Part shown: positions 1 to 10,168 of the stretch, piece after piece
How positions within the stretch are numbered: position 1 is the stretch's first letter
Layout: the number at the start of each line of letters is the position of its first letter
Assembly (NCBI RefSeq): GCF_013113735.1
Contig: NZ_CP053346.1
Location: forward strand, 3,982,001-4,046,000
Length of the DNA stretch: 64,000 nucleotides
Direction of reading: 5' to 3'
Origin: Sphingomonas sp. AP4-R1
Lineage (GTDB): Bacteria > Pseudomonadota > Alphaproteobacteria > Sphingomonadales > Sphingomonadaceae
Translations under genes and position numbers: made by a program
Notes under the pieces: model-generated
The model's input: the letters and a program-made list of their open reading frames with translations, nothing else
What the model was told of the DNA's origin: nothing
Databases searched by the model: none

Positions 1-1191
1 CCGCAGCCCCTGCGCCAGCTCGGCCGGAAGGCCGGGTGATCCCCCGCAATTGACGACGATCCGCTGCGCGCCCTCCGAAAATTCGAAGGCCAGCGTCGAG
101 GCGCAACCGCCCCGGATCATCGCGCCCGAAGGCGGAGGGGCCGCATCCATCACGAGGCGAGCCTCGCCCGCTTCCAGCCGCTGATAGCCCCAGTCGCGCG
201 CGGGCGTGGCCGTGTCGGGACGCACGCCCGTCGCCACGATCGCGGATGCCACGGCGCGCGCGCCATTGGGGCCGCCGCCCTGCCACGCGGAGAGCGCACC
301 ATCGCCCAGCACCACACTCGCCAGCGCCGACACCGACTTGGCGATCGGGCCGGAAATCACCTCGGGCATCGGCCGCGCGCGCACTTCATAGACCGCGCGC
401 AGCTGCGCCATCAGCTCGACCAGATCGAGCTGCATCGCCGGCACGCGCGCGGCGAGCCCGCCATCGTCGTGCAGCGCCTGCGTCAGCGCGCGGGCCAGCC
501 CCGCCTCGCCATGCGCCACGCGCAGATCGCCGCCGGGAATCAGCAGGCCCGCCGCGATCACGCCGCACCAGGCGGCGATGCGCGGCACGCCCTGCGGCAC
601 GCTCTCGGCCGCGCGATCCAGATGCCGCGCGCCCCGCGCCAGCGTGTTGAGCAAGGATGTCCGCAGCGCCTCGTCGCGCGAGCTGAGCAGATAGGGCGCA
701 TAGGCCGTCCACATCAGGATGCGCCGCCCCCACAGATCGGGGCGCCACGCCGGATCGGCGACGGTGCGCGCATGCTCGGCGAGCCAGCCTTGCGTGATCT
801 TTTCCGCGATCTCCGCCCCGTCCTCGCGCGGCACGGCGGCGGCGAGATCGCGCAGCCAGCCGAAACCGTGGCGATAATCGACGAAGCCCGCGCTGTTCCC
901 GCCGCGCGACAGGCCATCCAGCGGCACGCGCTCCTGCCCGAACAGCATCGCGCCCTCGATCAATGCCTTGCCCGCGCGCGGGCGGCCAGGGATGGGATCG
1001 GCCGGCACGTCGATCAGCTGGAGCGGATAGCGCCCGTTCAGCCGCATCTTGTGAAGCGGCGAACGCCAGGCGAGCCGCTGCAGCCGATGGTTCATCCGCT
1101 CCGTGAGCGAGAGCCCGCGCGTGCCGTCACCGCGCAGCCGTCGCTTCTCGACGTCGCGCCCGCTCTCGCCGTCATCCTTGCCCTTGGCCAT
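1..1191 (-). CDS. heparinase II/III family protein, 3' end cut by window edge
   Basis: The minus strand is open for 397 codons from an ATG at 1191 to the window edge with no stop, so the C-terminal part is missing. The start overlaps the rpe stop by one base (TGATG), which implies translational coupling. The protein has no signal peptide. After a basic N-terminus comes an alpha-helical, Trp- and Arg-rich domain (for example LWGRRILMWTAYAP and GVPRIAAWCGVIAAGLL) typical of the toroid domain of heparinase II/III-like polysaccharide lyases. The beta-sandwich C-terminal domain is just starting where the window ends. Substrate and location cannot be told. The family assignment is by sequence resemblance; lyase activity is inferred and the catalytic residues were not checked. 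Confidence 0.78.
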   Translation of the reverse strand, partial: MAKGKDDGESGRDVEKRRLRGDGTRGLSLTERMNHRLQRLAWRSPLHKMRLNGRYPLQLIDVPADPIPGRPRAGKALIEGAMLFGQERVPLDGLSRGGNSAGFVDYRHGFGWLRDLAAAVPREDGAEIAEKITQGWLAEHARTVADPAWRPDLWGRRILMWTAYAPYLLSSRDEALRTSLLNTLARGARHLDRAAESVPQGVPRIAAWCGVIAAGLLIPGGDLRVAHGEAGLARALTQALHDDGGLAARVPAMQLDLVELMAQLRAVYEVRARPMPEVISGPIAKSVSALASVVLGDGALSAWQGGGPNGARAVASAIVATGVRPDTATPARDWGYQRLEAGEARLVMDAAPPPSGAMIRGGCASTLAFEFSEGAQRIVVNCGGSPGLPAELAQGLR

Positions 1192-1853
1192 CAGGCCCCG
1201 CGAAGGCCCGCAATGTTGGCCGCATAGGCGTCGGGACCGCCGCGGAAGGTGGCCGTGCCCGCCACGAGCGCGTCGGCGCCGGCCGCGATCACGCGCGGCG
1301 CGGTCCTGGCGTCGATCCCGCCATCCACTTCCAGGTCGATCGGCTTGCCGAGCTTGTCGATCGACTTCCGGATCGCCTCGATCTTGCGGAGCTGGCTCTC
1401 GATGAAGCTCTGCCCGCCGAAGCCGGGATTGACGCTCATCACCAGCACCAGATCGATATCCTCCAGCAGATAATCGAGCATCTTGGCGGGCGTGGCGGGA
1501 TTGAGCGAGATGCCCGCGCGCTTGCCGAGCGACTTGATCCGCTGGACGGTGCGATGCGCGTGCGGTCCCGCTTCGGGATGGAAGGTGATCGTGTCCGCGC
1601 CGGCCTCGGCAAAGGCCTCCAGATAGGAATCGACCGGCGAGATCATCAGGTGGACGTCGAACGGCTTGGTCGTGTGCGGGCGCAACGCCTTCACCACCGC
1701 CGGGCCGATCGTGATGTTGGGCACGAAATGGCCGTCCATCACGTCGACATGGATCCAGTCCGCGCCGGCGGCGTCGATCGCGCGCACCTCCTCGCCCAAT
1801 CTGGCGAAATCGGCGGAAAGGATCGAGGGGGAGATGCGGACCGGCTGTTGCAT
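1191..1853 (-). CDS. rpe: ribulose-phosphate 3-epimerase
   Basis: This cytosolic TIM-barrel enzyme interconverts ribulose 5-phosphate and xylulose 5-phosphate in the pentose phosphate pathway. The 220-residue product has the family signatures SPSILSADF near the N-terminus, [15 protein letters not shown] (metal and substrate site), HLMI, NPGFGGQ (phosphate loop) and EVDGGI. An upstream in-frame ATG at 1907 would add 18 residues that fit no family member, so the start at 1853 ([10 protein letters not shown]) is preferred. The stop is fused to the start of the heparinase-like gene. Length and motifs are normal for Rpe. Confidence 0.96.
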   Translation of the reverse strand: MQQPVRISPSILSADFARLGEEVRAIDAAGADWIHVDVMDGHFVPNITIGPAVVKALRPHTTKPFDVHLMISPVDSYLEAFAEAGADTITFHPEAGPHAHRTVQRIKSLGKRAGISLNPATPAKMLDYLLEDIDLVLVMSVNPGFGGQSFIESQLRKIEAIRKSIDKLGKPIDLEVDGGIDARTAPRVIAAGADALVAGTATFRGGPDAYAANIAGLRGA

Positions 1854-1960
1854 CCCGCGCCTGTAGCCGAGCGGAGCGGCTTCACCAACGCCATCCCGCG
1901 TCGGCACGTCACGAACCTGTGTATATCTGTCGTTTGGGGAGGGTCGGTTGCCACTTTCAT

Positions 1961-2080
1961 CATCCTCCCCCGCCAGGGGGAGGTGGCAGGCGTAGCCTGA
2001 CGGAGGGGGAGGAAGCAGAGCGGTCGCTGACCGCCCCCTCCGTCGCCTTCGGCGCCACCCCCGCCTGGCGGGGGAGGATG
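1961..2080. repeat. 120-base imperfect intergenic palindrome (GC-rich, REP-like)
   Basis: The outer arms read CATCCTCCCCCGCCAGGGGG on the left and CCGCCTGGCGGGGGAGGATG on the right. The inner arms contain ACGGAGGGGG and CCCCCTCCGT. The whole unit folds on itself around a short centre. It fills most of the gap between rpe and the small lipoprotein gene and ends 8 bases from that gene's stop. It may act as a terminator-like or mRNA-stabilising hairpin. Similar long palindromes of other sequence families occur in many gaps of this window. Confidence 0.8.
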
Positions 2081-2087
2081 AAGCAGT

Positions 2088-2384
2088 TCAGCGGGAAGAC
2101 GCCTCGTTCAGCGAGACATCGGGCGCGCCATTGTCGTCGGCCGAATCCGCATCCGCCTTGGCAGGCGCGGCCTTGTCAGCGGCCTCCACCACCTTCGCCT
2201 TCCGCGCGGATACCGGCAGCGGTGAACCCGCCGCCTGCTCCGCCGCCGCGATATCGGCCTGCGCCTTGGCGGAGGTGCGGGCCTGCGCCTCGGCGGCCGC
2301 GTCGGACGGGATCGCGTCGGTCTTCGCGCGATGACAACCGCCGATCAGCAGCAGCGCCAGACCCAACGAAAGCGGACGGATCAC
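2088..2384 (-). CDS. small putative lipoprotein, unknown function
   Basis: The 98-residue product starts with a hydrophobic signal ending in the lipobox LIGGC (Cys at about residue 17), so it is probably a lipid-anchored periplasmic protein. The rest is low-complexity, rich in Ala, Asp and Lys. No known domain is recognisable. Its ATG overlaps the mlaA stop by four bases (ATGA), so it should be translated together with mlaA. The operon position suggests an envelope role, which is inference only. Confidence 0.7.
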   Translation of the reverse strand: MIRPLSLGLALLLIGGCHRAKTDAIPSDAAAEAQARTSAKAQADIAAAEQAAGSPLPVSARKAKVVEAADKAAPAKADADSADDNGAPDVSLNEASSR

Positions 2385-3310
2385 TTGGGCGGTTCGGCCG
2401 GTGCCGTGGGAGTGGCCGGGGCGATCGGGGCCGGCTCGGCCGGGGTCGGCGCTACGGCCGGCGCCGGTTCCGAAGGCGTTCCGGCGGGAGACGCGGCCGG
2501 TGCCGCCGCGTCGACCGGATCGGCCGGCCCTGCCGCATTGGCGTCCATGGCGGAGGCGGCCGCATCGTCGTCCGGCGGCCCCGCGTCGGCCGAATCCTCC
2601 TGATCCAGGATCGCCGCGCGGCGACGCTGGAGGTAGGCCGAACGCGCCGACGCATAGGGATCGAGGCTGCTCTTCAGGAACGCGTCGCCCCCGCTCTCGG
2701 TCAGCTGCGTGCGCGCATTGACGATGTAGGCGCCACGATAGGCGAGCGCGGCCGTGTTCGGGATATCCGCCTCGCGGATGCCGATATTCACCGGATCGGC
2801 GCCCCAGGCCACGACCGATCCCACGCCGTCACGCAGCGTAGATGGCCCCAGCAGCGGCAGCACCAGATAGGGCCCGCCATTCACGCCCCAGCGCGCCAGC
2901 GTCTGCCCGAAATCCTCGTAAGCGGGCGTGATGCCCTTCTTGCTCGCCACGTCGAACAGGCCGCCGAGACCCAGCGTGGTGTTCAGCGCGAAGCGGCCGA
3001 GATTGTGGACCGCCCGCTTCGGCTTGCCCTGGAGCATGTTGTTCACGAACGACCAGGGCTCGGTCACGTTGTTGAAGAAGTTGCTGAAGCCGCTGCGCAG
3101 CGGCTTGGGCGTCACCGTGCGATAGACGGTCGAGGCGGGTTTGATGATGACCTTGTCGGCCGCCATGTTGACGCCCCACACGCCGCGATTGAACTTTTCG
3201 AGCGGGTCGCGCTGGGCGAGCCGGTCCTGTCCCGGCACGGTGGCGCAGCCGCCGGCCAGAAGCGAAAGGGAAAGCGCTGCGATCAGCGGAGTCGGGCGGG
3301 GGGAGCTCAT
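2381..3310 (-). CDS. mlaA: MlaA/VacJ-family outer-membrane lipoprotein
   Basis: MlaA removes mislocalised phospholipids from the outer leaflet of the outer membrane and passes them to the periplasmic Mla chain. The 309-residue protein has a lipoprotein signal with lipobox LAGGC (Cys about 22). The VacJ core follows: DPLEKFNRGVWGVN, VNNMLQGKP, GRFALNTTLGLGGLFDVA, EDFGQTLARWGVNGGPYLVLPLLGPS. The core ends near residue 235. A roughly 75-residue Ala/Pro/Asp-rich tail, probably disordered, follows and is absent from the E. coli protein. The gene is divergent from the sahR-like gene across about 105 bases. The partner genes mlaF and mlaE lie at 28.9-30.5 kb, not next to it. Confidence 0.93.
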   Translation of the reverse strand: MSSPRPTPLIAALSLSLLAGGCATVPGQDRLAQRDPLEKFNRGVWGVNMAADKVIIKPASTVYRTVTPKPLRSGFSNFFNNVTEPWSFVNNMLQGKPKRAVHNLGRFALNTTLGLGGLFDVASKKGITPAYEDFGQTLARWGVNGGPYLVLPLLGPSTLRDGVGSVVAWGADPVNIGIREADIPNTAALAYRGAYIVNARTQLTESGGDAFLKSSLDPYASARSAYLQRRRAAILDQEDSADAGPPDDDAAASAMDANAAGPADPVDAAAPAASPAGTPSEPAPAVAPTPAEPAPIAPATPTAPAEPPK

Positions 3311-3349
3311 GCTCCGGCGCTGCCATAGCCCTCGTCACCGGACAAGCTC

Positions 3350-3378
3350 TTGACCACATATAAAGAAATCTTTATGTC
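3350..3378 (+). promoter_or_regulatory. probable promoter with palindromic SahR/ArsR-type operator
   Basis: A perfect inverted repeat ATAAAGA-AA-TCTTTAT lies at 3360-3375. It sits between a -35-like TTGACC (3350-3355) and a -10-like TTATGT/TATGTC (3372-3378). The AT-rich palindrome stands out in 66% GC DNA and has the form bound by ArsR/SmtB-family dimers. It is about 40 bases upstream of a gene for an ArsR-type regulator, so autoregulation of the downstream met operon is likely. A SahR motif of this general type is described for proteobacterial methionine genes. Its use here is inferred. Confidence 0.75.
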
Positions 3379-3415
3379 TTGATTTCAACGAGCTTTTCAA
3401 CGGATTTTCAGGACG

Positions 3416-4375
3416 ATGCCCGCGCCCCTCGCCGTTTTCCGCGCGCTCGCCGATCCGACAAGGCTGCGGATCGTCGCATTGCTGCGCCAGATGGAATTGT
3501 CGGTCGGCGAATTGGCGCAGGTTCTCGGCCAAAGCCAGCCCCGCGTTTCGCGTCATGTGAAGATCCTCGCCGATGCCGATCTGTGCGATCGCAGGCGTGA
3601 GGGCAGCTGGATCTTCCTCGGCCTCGGCTCGGCCGCGCGCGAAAGCCCGCTGCTCGCCGCGATCGATGGCTGGGACGATCCCGCCGCAGAGCGCTGGGCG
3701 ATCGCCGATGCCGCGCGCCTCGCCGCCGTCCGCGCCGATCGCATGGCCTCGGCCGAAGCCTATTTCGACAGCCGCGCCGCCGATTGGGACGCGATCCGCT
3801 CGCTCCATGTGGCGGAGGCGCAGGTGGAAGGCGCGATCCTCGATCTGCTCGGCGATCATCCGCTCGGCCGCCTCGTCGATATCGGCACGGGCACGGGCCG
3901 GATGATCGAATTGCTGATCGATCGCGCCACGAGCGCGGTCGGCATCGATCGCAGCCCGGAGATGCTCCGCCTCGCCCGCGCCAAGGTCGCGCCCGACGGC
4001 CAGTCGCGCGCCGAGCTGCGCCAGGGCGACATGTATGCCCTGCCCGTCCCCGATGGCGGCGCCGATACGGTCGTGCTCCATCAGGTACTCCATTATGCAC
4101 AGGCCCCCGCCGCCGCGATCGCCGAGGGCGCGCGCACCCTGGGCGATGACGGGCGCCTGCTGATCGTCGATTTCGCCGCGCATGACCGCGAGGACCTGCG
4201 CGAGCGCGATGCCCATGTCCGTCTCGGCTTCGACGACGGGCAGATCGAAGGCTGGTTCGCCGCCGCCGGGCTCGCTCTGGCCGCCTCCCGCGAACTGGGC
4301 GGCGGGGAGCTTACCGTGAAACTCTGGCTCGGGCAGCGTCGCCCGGAGAGCCGCCACCTGAAGGCCGTTGCGTGA
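3416..4375 (+). CDS. sahR: ArsR-family regulator fused to a SAM-dependent methyltransferase domain (SahR-like)
   Basis: Residues 1-90 form an ArsR winged helix (FRALADPTRLRIVALLRQME, then QSQPRVSRHVKILADADL in the recognition helix). Residues about 120-300 form a class I methyltransferase fold with motif I LVDIGTGTGRMIELL and an acidic motif near VGIDRSPEML. There are no ArsR metal-site cysteines, so a metal sensor is unlikely. The gene leads metF and both metH genes and has a palindrome in its own promoter. This matches SahR, the S-adenosylhomocysteine-responsive regulator of methionine genes, in which a methyltransferase fold could serve as the ligand sensor. The regulatory role is inferred from family and context. 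An active methyltransferase is the alternative. Confidence 0.82.
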   Translation: MPAPLAVFRALADPTRLRIVALLRQMELSVGELAQVLGQSQPRVSRHVKILADADLCDRRREGSWIFLGLGSAARESPLLAAIDGWDDPAAERWAIADAARLAAVRADRMASAEAYFDSRAADWDAIRSLHVAEAQVEGAILDLLGDHPLGRLVDIGTGTGRMIELLIDRATSAVGIDRSPEMLRLARAKVAPDGQSRAELRQGDMYALPVPDGGADTVVLHQVLHYAQAPAAAIAEGARTLGDDGRLLIVDFAAHDREDLRERDAHVRLGFDDGQIEGWFAAAGLALAASRELGGGELTVKLWLGQRRPESRHLKAVA

Positions 4376-5322
4376 TGGGACTTTCGTTGAGCCAGCTGCA
4401 CGAGGCGCAGAGCGCGCTGTCGGCGCCGCTTTATGCCGATGTCGCGGGCGATATCGGCGTGTCGTTCGAATTCTTCCCGCCCAAGACGGAGAAGATGGAA
4501 GAGACGCTCTGGAGCGCGATCCAGACGCTCGCACCGCTCGGCCCGCGCTTCGTCTCCGTCACCTACGGCGCGGGCGGCTCCACGCGCGAGCGCACGCACC
4601 AGACGGTCGCGCGGATCGTGCGCGAGACGGGCATTCCCGCCGCCGCGCACCTCACTTGCGTCGAGGCCACGAAGGACGAGATCGACCAGATCGCGCGCGA
4701 TTATTGGGATGCCGGCGTGCGCCATATCGTGGCGCTGCGGGGCGATCCGCCGCGCGCGGGCGAGAAGTTCGCCAGCCATCCCGGCGGCTATGAGAATGCG
4801 GCCGCGCTGACGGCCGGGCTCAAGGCGATCGCCCCGTTCGAGATTTCGGTCGCGGCCTACCCCGAATGCCATCCGGATTCGGCCGATCCGCAGGCCGATC
4901 TCGACAATCTGAAGCGCAAGATCGATGCGGGCGCGGATCGCGCGATCACCCAATTCTTCTTCTCGCCCGAAACCTTCTTCCGTTTCCGCGATGCGGCGGC
5001 GGCGGCCGGCATCGATGCGGAGATCGTGCCCGGCATCATGCCCGTCTCCACCTTCGCGGCGACCAGCCGGATGGCGGCGATGTGCAATACGGACGTGCCC
5101 GAATGGATGGCGCGCCTGTTCGACGGGCTGGAGGATCATGCCGCCGCCCGCCAGCTGGTGGCGGCCACGATCGCGGCCGAGCTGTGCCGCAAGCTCTATG
5201 CGGGCGGCGTCCGCCAGTTCCACTTCTACACGCTCAACCGCGCCGAACTCGCTTATGCGATCTGCCACCTGCTGGGGAAACGCCCGGCCAAGGCGGGCGG
5301 AACGCTGGAAGCGGCGGCGTAA
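4375..5322 (+). CDS. metF: methylenetetrahydrofolate reductase
   Basis: MetF is an FAD enzyme that reduces 5,10-methylenetetrahydrofolate to 5-methyltetrahydrofolate, the methyl donor for MetH. The product of about 315 residues has VSFEFFPPKTEKME at the N-terminus (catalytic Glu), FVSVTYGAGGSTRERT, LTCVEATKDEI, ALRGDPP, AAYPECHPDS and ITQFFF, all diagnostic of the family. The ATG at 4375 overlaps the sahR-like stop by one base; a GTG one codon earlier is also possible. It belongs to the operon sahR-metF-metH1-metH2 and is probably controlled by the operator at 3.36 kb. Confidence 0.97.
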   Translation: MGLSLSQLHEAQSALSAPLYADVAGDIGVSFEFFPPKTEKMEETLWSAIQTLAPLGPRFVSVTYGAGGSTRERTHQTVARIVRETGIPAAAHLTCVEATKDEIDQIARDYWDAGVRHIVALRGDPPRAGEKFASHPGGYENAAALTAGLKAIAPFEISVAAYPECHPDSADPQADLDNLKRKIDAGADRAITQFFFSPETFFRFRDAAAAAGIDAEIVPGIMPVSTFAATSRMAAMCNTDVPEWMARLFDGLEDHAAARQLVAATIAAELCRKLYAGGVRQFHFYTLNRAELAYAICHLLGKRPAKAGGTLEAAA

Positions 5323-5337
5323 AACTCACCTCCGTTT

Positions 5338-5425
5338 GCTTCGAGCGGAGATCGAGCCTGCCGAGATCGTAGTCGAGAAGTTCTCGACGGACGCTTCTCG
5401 GCTTCGCTCGAAGCTGCTCGAACCA
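5338..5425. repeat. intergenic palindromic repeat of the CTTCG-CTC family
   Basis: The metF-metH1 gap holds GCTTCGAGCGGAGATCGAGC facing CTTCTCGGCTTCGCTCGAAG, with a smaller inner palindrome GTCGAGAAGTTCTCGAC. It resembles the copies near 19.3, 23.3, 46.2 and 55.0 kb, which share forms of CTTCGAC-AAGCTCAG. Only about 20 bases, including the metH1 ribosome-binding site, lie outside it. Confidence 0.7.
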
Positions 5426-5447
5426 AGCGGTGACAAGGAAACGGACC

Positions 5448-6503
5448 ATGACCCCCTCCCCCGCCTCCGCCGTCTTCCGGGCCGAAGCCGCCAAGCGCGT
5501 GCTGATCACCGATGGCGCGTTCGGCACGATGATCCAGACCTACAAGCTGCAGGAGGCCGATTATCGCGGCACCTACGATCTGAAGCTGGATCAGAAGGGC
5601 AATAACGATCTGCTCGTGCTGACCCGGCCGGACGTGGTGGACGCGATCACGCGCCAATATCTGGATGCGGGTTCGGACATCGTCTCCACCAACACGTTCA
5701 ACGCGAACACGATCAGCCAGGAGGATTATGCGGCGGTCCATCTCGTCCGCGAGATGAACCTCGCCGCCGCCGCGATCGCGCGCAAGGCGGCCGACGATTA
5801 TGCCGCGAAGGATGGCCGTCCCCGCTTCGTGGCGGGCGCGATCGGGCCCACCAACAAGACGCTGTCGCTCTCGCCCGACGTGAACGATCCGGGCTATCGC
5901 GCGATCGAGTATGATGTCCTCAAGGACGTGTACAAGGATCAGGCCGGCGCCCTGCTGGATGGCGGCGCCGACTTCATCCTGATCGAGACCGTGTTCGACA
6001 CGCTCAACTGCAAGGCCGCGATCATGGCCGTGAAGGAGGTCGAGGAGGAGCGCGGCACAGAGATCCCCGTGATGATCTCGATGACCGTCACCGACATGTC
6101 CGGCCGCAATCTCTCGGGCCATTCGGTCGAGGCTTTCTGGTCGAGCGTGCGCCATGCGCGCCCGCTCACGATCGGGCTGAACTGCGCGTTCGGTGCAGAC
6201 TTGCTCCGCCCGCACGTGCAGGTGATCTCGCAGATCGCGGACGCTTTGGTGATGATCTATCCGAATGCGGGGCTTCCCAACGATCTCGGCGCCTATGACG
6301 AATTGCCCGAGACGACCGGCGGCTTCATCCGCGAATGGGTGGAGCAGGGTCTGGTCAACGTCGTCGGCGGCTGCTGCGGCTCCACGCCCCCGCATATCGC
6401 GGCGATGGCGAAGGCGGTCGCGGGCTTTCCGCCGCGCAAGATCTCCAGCCCGAAACCGGCGATGCGCCTCGCCGGCCTCGACCCGTTCGAGGTCGCGGCC
6501 TGA
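5448..6503 (+). CDS. metH: methionine synthase, homocysteine-binding module (split MetH, part 1)
   Basis: The 351-residue protein corresponds to the N-terminal homocysteine S-methyltransferase module of cobalamin-dependent MetH. It has DGAFGTMIQ at the N-terminus. The zinc-binding cysteines are present: one in GLNCAFG and two in [12 protein letters not shown]. It ends where the folate module begins in E. coli MetH; together with metH2 (872 residues) the total is 1223, close to the 1227 of the single-chain enzyme. The ATG at 5448 has AAGGA eight bases upstream. A GTG at 5430 is less likely. The product must work with the metH2 protein to make methionine from homocysteine. Confidence 0.95.
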   Translation: MTPSPASAVFRAEAAKRVLITDGAFGTMIQTYKLQEADYRGTYDLKLDQKGNNDLLVLTRPDVVDAITRQYLDAGSDIVSTNTFNANTISQEDYAAVHLVREMNLAAAAIARKAADDYAAKDGRPRFVAGAIGPTNKTLSLSPDVNDPGYRAIEYDVLKDVYKDQAGALLDGGADFILIETVFDTLNCKAAIMAVKEVEEERGTEIPVMISMTVTDMSGRNLSGHSVEAFWSSVRHARPLTIGLNCAFGADLLRPHVQVISQIADALVMIYPNAGLPNDLGAYDELPETTGGFIREWVEQGLVNVVGGCCGSTPPHIAAMAKAVAGFPPRKISSPKPAMRLAGLDPFEVAA

Positions 6504-6511
6504 CCTGATTC

Positions 6512-6600
6512 TCCCCTCCCGCTTGCGGGAGGGGCCGGGGGTGGGCATCCACCCCTACCGTAGCAAGCCCACCCCCAACCCCTCCCGCAAGCGGGAGGGG
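6512..6600. repeat. long palindrome between metH1 and metH2
   Basis: The left arm is CCCCTCCCGCTTGCGGGAGG followed by GGGGGTGGGC. The right arm is GCCCACCCCCAACCCCTCCC followed by GCAAGCGGGAGGGG. Each arm also contains its own small hairpin (CCCTCCCGC-TT-GCGGGAGGG). The element fills almost the whole gap inside the metH operon, ending 12 bases before the metH2 start, so it would be transcribed as a strong hairpin between the two subunits' reading frames. Confidence 0.88.
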
Positions 6601-6612
6601 CGCGAGAACAGA

Positions 6613-9231
<2,619 letters not shown>

Positions 9232-9260
9232 TCGGACGAGGCCGGAAAGGAAGCGCCGCG

Positions 9261-9629
9261 ATGATTGATCCGTCCCTGATCGTCGAGGAATTCACCGCCA
9301 GCCTCGGCACCAATCTGCTGACGGCGTTCGTCGTCGCGCTGGTGATGCTGGGTGCGGCGATGCTGATGCCCGCGCGCTGGAGGATGTGGGCGGCCTTTTC
9401 GCTCGCGGTGGCGATCGGCCTGTGCCTCACCATCGCGTTCATCCTCGTGGGGCTGCGCGTGCTGAACAAGGTCGGCCTCGCCTTCCCCGTCCAGTTCGGC
9501 CCGATCCACCTCGTCCTCGCGATCCTGCTGAGCGGCGCGGCCTTCGCGCTGATCCGCCGGCAGCGTGGCGCGCGCGCCGATACGGACATGCCGAAACCCG
9601 ACGACTGGTACGATCGCCCGCCGGCCTGA
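9261..9629 (+). CDS. small inner-membrane protein, unknown function
   Basis: The 122-residue product has three predicted membrane helices (about residues 15-37, 44-67 and 78-96), with Arg-rich loops and a polar C-terminal tail ending DDWYDRPPA. A ribosome-binding sequence GGAAAGGAAG precedes the ATG. I recognise no family. It follows metH2 by 29 bases and could be read from the same transcript, though nothing ties it to methionine. Confidence 0.7.
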   Translation: MIDPSLIVEEFTASLGTNLLTAFVVALVMLGAAMLMPARWRMWAAFSLAVAIGLCLTIAFILVGLRVLNKVGLAFPVQFGPIHLVLAILLSGAAFALIRRQRGARADTDMPKPDDWYDRPPA

Positions 9630-9745
9630 ATCGGCGCCACTCGAACGCCCGTCCCCAAAAACCGTCGCCTCATGGAGCCAGCCCCCCGCTCCTCCCGCGC
9701 CGCCCGTTCAGCGCCCGGCAATCCGCCGCCGGACACAGTCTCCGC

Positions 9746-10039
9746 ATGCTCCGGCTCGTCGCCCTGCTCGCGCTTTTTCCTGTCGCCGCCTCCGCGCAGG
9801 CCGTGGAGGATGAGGCGCACCGGCTCGACCGCCTCCGCACCGAACAGCTCAACAAGCAGGCGCTCAGCGCCACCACGAAACGCGATCGTCACGGCTCCGA
9901 CGATGCGCGCGTCGATTACGACAATGCCCGCGCCGATTATGACGATGCGCGGGCGGATTATCAGCGCCGGCTCGCCCGCTGGCGCGCGCAGGTCGATGCC
10001 TGCAATCGCAGCATCTACGAGGCCTGCGACCGGCGCTGA
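9746..10039 (+). CDS. small secreted coiled-coil protein, unknown function
   Basis: The frame is open far upstream, but this ATG gives a clean signal peptide (LRLVALLALFPVAASAQA, cleavage after about residue 18). The mature part of about 79 residues is highly charged and helical. It contains a repeated heptad-like unit, YDNARADYDDARADY, and a C-terminal Cys-containing segment (DACNRSIYEACDRR) that could form a disulfide. It is probably periplasmic. The next gene downstream is a periplasmic disulfide reductase, a contextual hint only. Confidence 0.6.
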   Translation: MLRLVALLALFPVAASAQAVEDEAHRLDRLRTEQLNKQALSATTKRDRHGSDDARVDYDNARADYDDARADYQRRLARWRAQVDACNRSIYEACDRR

Positions 10040-10168
10040 CCTGCTGCCGTTCGTGTCACCGCCCCGTCTTTTCCTTTTCGGCCGTCAAGAAAAGCCCGCA
10101 TTCCGCAGCGCCCGCAAAGCCCGCCTCGCCATCGCGCTCTCCGCCCCGCTCATGCTAGAGGCGCAGAC

